The notes under the pieces: model-generated
Database searches by the model: none
Told to the model about the DNA's origin: nothing
Seen by the model: only the letters and a program-made list of their open reading frames with translations
Position numbers and translations under genes: made by a program
Shown: one piece after another, positions 34,294-41,748 of the stretch
Position numbering within the stretch: position 1 is the first letter of the stretch
Layout: every line of letters begins with the position of its first letter
NCBI GenBank assembly: GCA_015233055.1
Contig: JADFYN010000003.1
Span: forward strand, 1-41,748
Length of the DNA: 41,748 bases
DNA from: Deltaproteobacteria bacterium
GTDB taxonomy: Bacteria; Desulfobacterota; JADFXK01
Reading direction: 5' to 3'

Positions 34294-35115
34294 ATTGGCG
34301 TTGCGCATTATAGACCTTGCAACCCTTATAACTTTATGGCATTGCCTACACAACTACCACAAAAACCTGTCTGGCTTGCACCTGCCTGATATAATATGCC
34401 CTTTATGAGTCTGTCCGGACCTCGTTAGTGACAAATATGTTAACCATATTAGTATGTTGAAAAATTAACGAAGAACATCACCCCGCCGAAGCCGATGCCC
34501 GGAACGCCTTGAAAATCTGGTCCCCCATTTTGGTCGAAATGACGTTAAAAGACTTTTGCAAGGACAATGACCGCTGGAGTCGGGTTACCAGGGCAAATGG
34601 CGGGGAGTAATTCATCCCGCGTTTATCAAATCTGCACATGATGTCTGTGCAAATATGATATAAATTGATTCTTCGACCTCCCCCTAGTGATTTAGGTGCT
34701 GAAATTTAAGTAGCTTTTTTCAGACACCACCTGGCCCTAAATTTGCTCTAAAATCAGACAACCTATGCCCGGGCCAAAACTTCGGGCTAAAATATGATAG
34801 GTTGTATTAGTTAATTATTAAGTAACGCTCCCACCAATACATCTATCATGATGAGAAGACGATTTTTTTCTATAATATCTGTTAGACAGGGCATCTCGAA
34901 GCGAGTCCCGCCCACAGCGGAAGATACATTTTTATTAATAAAAGATAGGAATAACAGAACGAAATATTGAGCGCCAAAAATCGTAGAGGTGATAGCTATC
35001 GAATATAAGAACTAATTTATTGACCATCTTTCACTATTGGTCCCATACCTATATTTCGGGCTATCTTTGTGCTCTGACTTGGATTGGTGGCAAAAAGATT
35101 TTTGAGGAGCTTCAA
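34294..35115. other. Gene-poor region between the FAD gene and the diguanylate cyclase
   Basis: No gene is supported in about 820 bp. One frame at about 34480-34600 reads DARNALKIWSPILVEMTLKD and then stops. It has no start or ribosome site and might be a gene remnant. A TATAAT at 34391-34396 lacks a matching -35. The last 100 bp should hold the leader of the REC-GGDEF gene. Confidence 0.4.
34758..34805. repeat. Perfect 9-bp inverted repeat with inner hairpin
   Basis: ACAACCTAT (34758-34766) pairs with ATAGGTTGT (34797-34805), and GCCC/GGGC pair just inside. No T-run follows, so it is not an obvious terminator. It lies about 310 bp upstream of the diguanylate cyclase gene. Confidence 0.5.
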
Positions 35116-36174
35116 ATGAGTAAGCTGACTTTCAAACAGACTGATACATTGGGTGAACCCCAAGAAAAAGTATCGGAAGACAGAATCAAGATCATTATTG
35201 CCGACGATGAACAAGAGGTGCACGCGGTTACCCGCTTCGCTCTGAAAGATTACCAGTATAAAGGCAAGAAACTCGAATTTCTGAGTGCCTATTCAGGAGA
35301 AGGAGCCAAGCAATTGCTCCGGGATAATCCCGGCGCGTCCCTGATATTGCTCGACATCGTCATGGAGAAAGATGACTCCGGTTTGGACGTGGCCGAATTT
35401 ATTCGTGAAGATCTTCATAACAATTTGATCCGAATAATCCTGCGCACCGGTCAACCGGGCATGGCGCCCGAAGAAGAAGTGATATACAAATACGACATCA
35501 ATGATTACAAAGAAAAAACCGAACTGACGAGCAGGAAGTTCAGGACGGCTATGACCATGGCTCTACGGTCATATGCCGAAATTGTCACCATAGAATCGTT
35601 TCGGATCATTCTCGAGCAGGAGGTGCAGGCGCGCACGGCTGAATTACAGCAGAAAAACAGTGAATTAGAGAGGCTAAACAAGGAACTTGAGCGCCATGCG
35701 ACCAGAGATGCGCTGACCGGCGCACATAATAGAATGAAGTTTGATACTATCCTGGAAGCCGAAATCCAGCGATGTAAAAGATATAACCACTCCGTCTCAT
35801 TAGCCATGCTTGATATTGACTATTTTAAGCAGATCAATGACCGGCACGGACATGCGGCAGGTGATTCCGCCCTGCGGGAGATCGTGGCGCTGATTTCGGG
35901 GCAGATCAGGGCGTGCGATGTCCTGGCCAGATGGGGCGGTGAGGAATTTATGATTTTGTTTCCGGAAACCACGCTTGAGGCCACGCGCGTTGCATCAGAA
36001 AAGCTAAGGCAAGAGATTGAGGACTATCACTTCGATAAAGTAGGGAAAATGACTTGTAGCTTTGGTGTCACCCAGTTGTTGCATGATGACGATTTTGAAA
36101 GCTTGAACAAGAGAGTTGACGATTCCTTATATGAGGCCAAAAGAACCGGCAGAAACAAAGTCATCTGTAAGTAG
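35116..36174 (+). CDS. Response regulator with diguanylate cyclase (REC-GGDEF)
   Basis: A 352-residue protein. The N-terminal receiver (about 22-150) has acidic ADDE, phospho-acceptor D80 in LILLDIV, and the extended GQPGMAPEEEVIYKYDINDYKEK segment seen in receivers of cyclic-di-GMP regulators. A coiled coil (about 170-198: QEVQARTAELQQKNSELERL) leads to GGDEF (about 200-352). The active-site motif is GGEEF (from G274), and the inhibitory RxxD site (RACD) lies five residues before it, so it should make c-di-GMP and be product-inhibited. Start at 35116: GAGGAG precedes it. It is 11 bp upstream of the large kinase gene. Confidence 0.93.
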   Translation: MSKLTFKQTDTLGEPQEKVSEDRIKIIIADDEQEVHAVTRFALKDYQYKGKKLEFLSAYSGEGAKQLLRDNPGASLILLDIVMEKDDSGLDVAEFIREDLHNNLIRIILRTGQPGMAPEEEVIYKYDINDYKEKTELTSRKFRTAMTMALRSYAEIVTIESFRIILEQEVQARTAELQQKNSELERLNKELERHATRDALTGAHNRMKFDTILEAEIQRCKRYNHSVSLAMLDIDYFKQINDRHGHAAGDSALREIVALISGQIRACDVLARWGGEEFMILFPETTLEATRVASEKLRQEIEDYHFDKVGKMTCSFGVTQLLHDDDFESLNKRVDDSLYEAKRTGRNKVICK

Positions 36175-36185
36175 AAAGTGAAGAC

Positions 36186-39100
36186 ATGTCGCTAACCATC
36201 ACTGGGTTTCAAGTCAACGAAAAAATTTTTGAGAACTACCGGACGCTAATTTACCAGGGAATACGGATGTCTGATAATATTCCCGTGGTCATTAAACTAT
36301 CAAGCGCCCAATATCCCACCCAGTTCGAGCTGGCAAGATTAAAACATGAATATGAGGTTCTCAAGCGGCTCGATATCTCCGGCGTTTCCAAGGTGTATTC
36401 CCTGGAAAAGCATCATAACGGTTTAGCCTTGATCCTCGAAGCGTTCGACGGCAAGCCCTTAGCGGAAGCCATTAAATCGGCCCAAATCGATCTGGTGACT
36501 TTCCTGGATTTTGCCGCCAAGATGGCCAGGATCATAGGAAATATTCATGATTGCGGGATTATCCACAAGGATGTGAATCCATATAATTTTCTTCTAAATA
36601 ATAATACCGCTGAATTCAGAGCCATAGACTTCGGTCTGGCCTCTTTTCTCCAAAGGCAGAAGCAGGAAGCGGTTAGTCCCGGTCTTCTGGAAGGCACCCT
36701 CCCCTATATGTCTCCGGAGCAGACAGGTAGAATGAATCGGGGAATTGATTATCGAACCGATTACTATTCGCTGGGCATCACCTTCTACGAAATATTAACG
36801 GGGGCACACCCCTTCCAGGCTGACGACGCCATAGGTTGGGTACATTGCCATATCGCCAAAACCCCTCCTTCAATCAGAGTCCAACGCCCGGACATTCCAC
36901 CAGTTATTGAAAATATCATCCTCAAATTGATGTCTAAAAAGGCAGAGGACCGCTATCACGGACTATCCGGACTGATCTGGGATTTGGAAAAATGCCGGAA
37001 GCAGATCACTCAGGCCGGAGAAGTAGAAAATTTCGCCTTGGGCATATGCGACATCTCCGAAAAATTTCATATTCCGCAAAAGGCGTACGGACGTACGGCC
37101 GAAACAGGCGTCCTGGAAGATTGTTTTTACCGTATCGCGGCCGGTGGGTCCGAAATGTTGATGGTCGCGGGTTATTCCGGGATTGGCAAGTCCGCCCTGG
37201 TCAATGAAATCCACAAACCCCTGGTGGAAAAATATGGATTTTTCATCTCCGGTAAATTTGACCAGTTCCAGCGCCATATCCCATATTCAGCCATCAGCGG
37301 CGCTTTTCAAGGATTACTGAAACAGTTGCTGATGAGTCGCCCGGAAGAGCTTGCTTCATGGAAAGATAAGCTGCTCGCGGCCCTGGGACCCAATGGCCAG
37401 GTTATCATTGATGTGATTCCGGCGGTGGAAAAAATCATAGGCCCCCAGTTAAAGGTTCCCAATCTTGGAACGGAAGAGAACCAGAACCGGTTCAATATGG
37501 TTTTCCTGCAATTTTTGCGTGTTTTCACCTGCAAAGACAACCCGCTGGTTATTTTCCTGGATGATCTCCAGTGGGCCGACATCGCCACATTGAATTCGAT
37601 CAAGACACTTATGTTGTCCGAAGGAAATGAATATCTATTGTTGATGGGAGCTTATCGGGACAACGAAGTCGATCACACGCATCCTTTCATTATTGCTCTG
37701 GATGAGATCGATAAGGCCGGGATCAGGATCAACAAGCTGACCTTGAAGCCTTTGGATTTACATCATTTGGGCGAGTTGATTTCAGACACTGTCCACGCGG
37801 ATATCGCCGCCGTCAACCCCTTATCCCGACTGGTCATGGATAAGACCGGGGGCAATCCATTCTTCGTCATCCAATTTCTGAGAAACCTTCATCATGAAAA
37901 CCTGTTGACTTTTGATCCCCGGCAACATCGCTGGATATGGGATGTCGCTCAGATCAAATCCGGGGAGATAACCGACAATGTCGTTGAATTAATGGTCACG
38001 AAGCTGAGAGCTCTGCCGGATGTCACTCAGAACTTACTCCGACTGGGCGCGTGTATCGGCAACAGCTTCGATCTCAAAACATTGGCCATCATCGCCGAAC
38101 AACCGGTGGCCGACGTTGCGAGGGATTTGTGGCCGGCCGTCGAAGAGGGATTGCTTCTTCCGCAGGGAAACGGTCACCAGCAGTTAAAAATTATGGATGA
38201 AGGATCCGATGAAAATGACAGAGTCCAGGAGGCCGTAGATAAGTTTCTTCACGACAGGGTGCAGCAGGCGGCCTATTCACTCATTGAAGAGGGCCAAAAA
38301 AAGGCCACGCATCTCAAGATTGCGCGACTATTGCATAAGTCGATACATGAACAGGATTTGGGGACCAGATGCTTTTCCATTGTGGAGCACTACAGCAAGA
38401 GTCTTTCCCTGGTAGAAAATGAAGAAGAGAAACGTACCCTGGCGGCGTTGACCCTTGACGCGGGACGAAGAGCCCAAGAGTCGACCGCCTATGCCCCCGC
38501 TTTGGAATATTTCACCATGGGAGCAGAGTTACTCAACGACGATGCCTGGCAAGACCATCATTCACTGATGTTCGGGATTTACAAAGGAATTACCGAATGT
38601 CAGTTCTTAACCGCAAAAGCCGAAGACGGGATAGCCAGTGCGGATAAATTGCTGAAACGCTGCTCTTCCAAGGAAGAACAGGTAGAGATCAATAATATTT
38701 TGATTCTCTATTACGGCGGCGCCGGGCAAATGGATAAATCGATAGATATCGCCATTGATTCCTTGAGACTCTACCACGAGATGATTCCAAGAAAATGCAA
38801 CCAGGCGCAGCTCCTCATCGAGCTGGCATCAACAAAACTGAGGGAACTCGGCAAGAATGTTGATCACCTGGTGGCGATGCCGAGAACACAGAATGCCGAT
38901 GTGCTGAGTGTCCTGAGCCTGCTCAAGGAGTTGGTTGCGCCTACCTATCTTCAGGGCCTGCTGTTGTTGCCTTTTGTCATCCTGAGGATGTTCAAGCTAA
39001 CCCTGATCCACGGTAACAGCTCTATCTCCTCTTTCATATTTTCCGGATACGGACTGCTCTGGTCTAAACTCGGCTTCCCCTCTCAGGCATATAAGTACGG

Positions 39101-41705
39101 CAAGCTGGCCATGGAATATCTTAAGCAGGTTGACAATCCACCCATGGAGGCCCGAACCTATTTCATGGTGACAAGCTTTGCCATGTTCTGGAAACAGCCG
39201 ATTTCCGACACCCTGGAGCCCAGGAAGCAGGGCTTGCAAAAACTCGTCAATACAGGCGAAAACTTCTGGGCTTCATATATTTACCTGTTTGGTTTCTGGC
39301 AGGAAGTGGCGCTGTCCAAATCGATTGCCGATGTGGTCAAGATGGCCGAAAGAGAGGTAAAGTTTGCCAAAAAGGTCAAACAAATAGAGCTGTTCCATGT
39401 CCACTCGCTCCACCGGGCTCTGTTCATGAATCTATTGGGTGAGATTGAAAACACAGACTCACTGGATTACCAGGACCATAACGAGGAGCAAGCGGTTGCT
39501 TATTTCGATTCCAACGTCACATCCACCTGCGGCACGTTCTATCACGCGACCACCCGCCTGATCCTCAATTACTACTATGAAAACTATAAGGACGCGGTGG
39601 AAGTGGCCACCGGGCCGAAAATCACCGCGGAGGTGATAGCAGATCCCACTTACAACGTAACCGCATATACCTTCTTCACCTGCCTGGCCATCCTGGCTGC
39701 AATGAAGGACTTTAACGACGCGGAAAAGAAGCACTACCAAAAGATTTATGCCTCGGGCAAACGAAAGATAAAGAAGTGGGCCAATTGCGGCCCAACCAAC
39801 TTCAACGTTATGTTGTTTTTGCTCACGGCGGAAGAGGCCCGGGTTGAAGGACGACGCCAGGAAGCAGTTGAAATCTACTCGCGAGCGATAGAAGCCGCGA
39901 AAGAAATGCATTCTTTCTTGTATGAGAGTCTCTGCAATGAATGCTGTGCAAAATTCTGGTTAAGCATCGAAGAAGAGAGAATCGCCCAAGTCTACATGCA
40001 GGAGGCGGCCTTTCTGTACGATGAGTGGGGTGCCCTGGCCAAAGTAAAGCAGATGCAAGCGCAATACCCCAAGTTATTGTCGGCCGGACAGGCCAGAAGA
40101 CGCAGCTCCGACAGAATGTCCACTATGTCCACTTCAAGTACCTCCGTTGTTGGGCAGTTGGATGTGTCAACGGTGATCAAGGCATCGCAAGCCATATCCG
40201 GCCAGATCGTTCTCGGGAAATTGCTCGAGAAACTGATGAACATCCTGATTGAAAATGCCGGAGCGCGTCGGGGAATTTTAGTCCTCAAGCAGAATGGACG
40301 CCTGTTTGTCGAGGCGGAAGGCAATGTGCAAGAAAACGAGGTCAAGGCGCTCCAGGCCATTCCTCTGGAAGAACGGGGGGAGCTTCCTCTCTCCCTAATT
40401 CGATATGTTACAAGAACCGAGGAAACCCTCGTACTAAGCGATGCGACGCGTGAGGGTGCCTTTAGCGGTGATGACTACATCAAGACGAAACAGCCGAAGT
40501 CCCTTCTGGCCATGCCGATCATTAACCACGGAAAGCTCCTGGGGATTCTATATCTCGAAAATGACCTGATTGAAGGGGTTTTTACGCCGGAACGACTGGA
40601 ATTACTGAAGGTATTGGCCTCACAAGTTGCCATCTCCATTGAAAATGCTTTTTTTTACAACAGTATGGAAAAGAAGGTCGAGGAAAGAACGGCTGAGTTA
40701 CAAGAAGCTCTGGCCGATCTCAAGCGCAGTCAGCAGCAGTTGATTGAGTCAGAAAAAATGGCGGCGCTTGGTCAGTTGGTAGCAGGTGTCGGCCATGAGG
40801 TGAATACGCCCCTGGGGGCGATTAAGTCGTCTGTAGGCAATATTGAGAGTTGTCTGAAAGAGACGCTGGCCCAGTTACCCCGGCTCTTCCAACTCTTGGA
40901 TAAGAATCAGCAGCAGGAATTCCTGGCCTTGCTTGGGCATTCCGCCAACAATGGGGCGGTCCTGACCACTCGGGAGGAGAGGGAAATAAGAAGAACCTTA
41001 GAAGCCGAACTGAAAGGTCATGGCTTTGAAAACACAAGAAAATTGGCCAACATATTCATCAAATTAAATATTCTCAAAGGCGTTGACTCCTTTATCCCCT
41101 TGTTGAAAAGTGAAAACGCCGAGTTGGTTTTTGATACGGCGTACAAACTTTCCGACCTGATTTCAAACACGACCAATATCGCTTTAGCGGTGGAAAAAGC
41201 TGCAAAGATCATCTTTGCTCTAAAAAACTTCGCCCGCTTTGACAAGAGCGGCGAGATGATCAAGGTGGGATTGAAAGACGGACTGGAAACAGTCTTGACC
41301 ATTTACCACAATCAGATCAAGCGCAACACAACACTGGTTACGGAATATGAAGAGTTGGAAGAGATCTACTGTTTCCCGGATGAGTTAAACCAGGTCTGGA
41401 CAAACCTGATCCACAATGCCTTGCAGGCGATGGATTACAACGGGACGTTGACCATAACGCTTAATAAAAGCGGTGAGTATCAGGTTGTTGTGATAAGGGA
41501 TAGCGGCCAGGGAATCCCTGAGGATATTCTCGGCAATATATTTACGCCCTTCTTCACCACCAAGAAAGCGGGTGAAGGAAGTGGCTTGGGGCTCGATATC
41601 GTCAAAAAGATCGTTGACAAGCATAAAGGCAGAATAGAGGTGGCCAGTACTGTAGGAAAAGGTACGGCTTTTTCCATATTCATTCCTGCCGTTGTAAATA
41701 AATAA
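36186..41705 (+). CDS. Trifunctional Ser/Thr protein kinase - AAA ATPase - GAF - sensor histidine kinase
   Basis: An 1839-residue signalling protein. Residues 1-275 are a Ser/Thr kinase: K37 in VVIKLSS, HKDVNPYN (D129, N134), DFG 148-150, and GTLPYMSPEQ. HKDVN replaces the usual HRDLK. An ATPase of the MalT/PknK type follows, with Walker A GYSGIGKS (K335) and Walker B VIFLDDLQWAD. A long helical/TPR-like region spans about 650-1310. A GAF domain (about 1325-1490), a coiled coil, HisKA with GVGHEVNTPLG (H1537), and HATPase with NLIHNALQAM, DSGQGIP and GSGLGLDI complete it. HisKA and HATPase are separated by an insert of about 100 residues. No receiver domain is attached; the REC-GGDEF before it and the next gene after it are likely partners. 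Confidence 0.93.
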   Translation: MSLTITGFQVNEKIFENYRTLIYQGIRMSDNIPVVIKLSSAQYPTQFELARLKHEYEVLKRLDISGVSKVYSLEKHHNGLALILEAFDGKPLAEAIKSAQIDLVTFLDFAAKMARIIGNIHDCGIIHKDVNPYNFLLNNNTAEFRAIDFGLASFLQRQKQEAVSPGLLEGTLPYMSPEQTGRMNRGIDYRTDYYSLGITFYEILTGAHPFQADDAIGWVHCHIAKTPPSIRVQRPDIPPVIENIILKLMSKKAEDRYHGLSGLIWDLEKCRKQITQAGEVENFALGICDISEKFHIPQKAYGRTAETGVLEDCFYRIAAGGSEMLMVAGYSGIGKSALVNEIHKPLVEKYGFFISGKFDQFQRHIPYSAISGAFQGLLKQLLMSRPEELASWKDKLLAALGPNGQVIIDVIPAVEKIIGPQLKVPNLGTEENQNRFNMVFLQFLRVFTCKDNPLVIFLDDLQWADIATLNSIKTLMLSEGNEYLLLMGAYRDNEVDHTHPFIIALDEIDKAGIRINKLTLKPLDLHHLGELISDTVHADIAAVNPLSRLVMDKTGGNPFFVIQFLRNLHHENLLTFDPRQHRWIWDVAQIKSGEITDNVVELMVTKLRALPDVTQNLLRLGACIGNSFDLKTLAIIAEQPVADVARDLWPAVEEGLLLPQGNGHQQLKIMDEGSDENDRVQEAVDKFLHDRVQQAAYSLIEEGQKKATHLKIARLLHKSIHEQDLGTRCFSIVEHYSKSLSLVENEEEKRTLAALTLDAGRRAQESTAYAPALEYFTMGAELLNDDAWQDHHSLMFGIYKGITECQFLTAKAEDGIASADKLLKRCSSKEEQVEINNILILYYGGAGQMDKSIDIAIDSLRLYHEMIPRKCNQAQLLIELASTKLRELGKNVDHLVAMPRTQNADVLSVLSLLKELVAPTYLQGLLLLPFVILRMFKLTLIHGNSSISSFIFSGYGLLWSKLGFPSQAYKYGKLAMEYLKQVDNPPMEARTYFMVTSFAMFWKQPISDTLEPRKQGLQKLVNTGENFWASYIYLFGFWQEVALSKSIADVVKMAEREVKFAKKVKQIELFHVHSLHRALFMNLLGEIENTDSLDYQDHNEEQAVAYFDSNVTSTCGTFYHATTRLILNYYYENYKDAVEVATGPKITAEVIADPTYNVTAYTFFTCLAILAAMKDFNDAEKKHYQKIYASGKRKIKKWANCGPTNFNVMLFLLTAEEARVEGRRQEAVEIYSRAIEAAKEMHSFLYESLCNECCAKFWLSIEEERIAQVYMQEAAFLYDEWGALAKVKQMQAQYPKLLSAGQARRRSSDRMSTMSTSSTSVVGQLDVSTVIKASQAISGQIVLGKLLEKLMNILIENAGARRGILVLKQNGRLFVEAEGNVQENEVKALQAIPLEERGELPLSLIRYVTRTEETLVLSDATREGAFSGDDYIKTKQPKSLLAMPIINHGKLLGILYLENDLIEGVFTPERLELLKVLASQVAISIENAFFYNSMEKKVEERTAELQEALADLKRSQQQLIESEKMAALGQLVAGVGHEVNTPLGAIKSSVGNIESCLKETLAQLPRLFQLLDKNQQQEFLALLGHSANNGAVLTTREEREIRRTLEAELKGHGFENTRKLANIFIKLNILKGVDSFIPLLKSENAELVFDTAYKLSDLISNTTNIALAVEKAAKIIFALKNFARFDKSGEMIKVGLKDGLETVLTIYHNQIKRNTTLVTEYEELEEIYCFPDELNQVWTNLIHNALQAMDYNGTLTITLNKSGEYQVVVIRDSGQGIPEDILGNIFTPFFTTKKAGEGSGLGLDIVKKIVDKHKGRIEVASTVGKGTAFSIFIPAVVNK

Positions 41706-41726
41706 GTGTTCGTGAGAGGTTCTTAT

Positions 41727-41748
41727 ATGTCTAAATGCGTTATTCTTT
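41727..41748 (+). CDS. Start of the next gene, cut by the window end
   Basis: An ATG preceded by AGAGG at about eight bases opens a frame reading MSKCVIL before the window ends. It lies 21 bp after the large kinase and would be in the same operon. A receiver-domain protein is plausible from context and from the short hydrophobic start, but seven codons cannot prove it. Confidence 0.45.

Noticed and set aside
34480-34610. Short protein-like frame DARNALKIWSP...
   Set aside because: No start codon, ribosome site or recognised family; too short to call a pseudogene of anything.

Overview
The window looks like chromosome from a sulfate-reducing member of the Desulfobacterota (the former Deltaproteobacteria). 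The strongest reason is a complete dsrA-dsrB-dsrD cluster (27956-30839) of the reductive, sulfite-reducing type, in which DsrD is a marker of reducers. The heavy load of multi-PAS kinases and the GC-rich, CGG-rich codon use fit the same group. I saw no rRNA, tRNA, CRISPR array or intact transposase.

Left part (1-7354): a fragment of a response regulator abuts IS21-like terminal repeats. It is followed by an inverted pair of long palindromic repeats, then a minus-strand signalling operon of three genes: a lone receiver protein, a membrane PAS/HisKA protein without an ATPase domain, and a hybrid kinase with five PAS domains, GAF, receiver and HPt. Both membrane proteins carry a related transmembrane hairpin. 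Iron block (8274-11763, minus strand): Fur, a DtxR-type repressor fused to a FeoA-like domain, and FeoB, with two Fur-box-like sites. Polyamine block (11924-14964): two tandem spermidine-synthase paralogues, one with altered catalytic residues, lie divergent from S-adenosylmethionine decarboxylase. The decarboxylase is preceded by a well-formed 24-codon leader ORF. XerD follows.

Middle (16032-27327): a secreted unknown, an AmrB/MEMO protein, an M48 protease with TPRs, a class IV aminotransferase, a large AsmA-like protein, an ADP-ribosylglycohydrolase-fold protein with substituted metal ligands, a DUF2283 protein, a patatin-like hydrolase and an unknown 115-residue protein. Dsr block (27642-32538): a near-consensus promoter drives dsrABD through a leader of about 280 nt that contains a strongly predicted multi-stem RNA structure. 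A good intrinsic terminator follows dsrD. Then come an orphan DUF433 antitoxin and an overlapping TPR/YkgJ pair.

Right part (32648-41748): a complete 189-bp MITE-like element, a frameshifted FAD oxidoreductase, a gene-poor stretch with a long hairpin, and a second signalling operon (REC-GGDEF diguanylate cyclase, a 1839-residue Ser/Thr kinase/ATPase/GAF/histidine kinase, and the start of another gene). Partial relatives of the MITE lie at 8107-8254, 11158-11266 and 20749-20802. The best candidates for undescribed biology are the dsrA leader RNA, the speD leader ORF with the degenerate SpeE partner, and the ATPase-less HisKA protein paired with a hybrid kinase.
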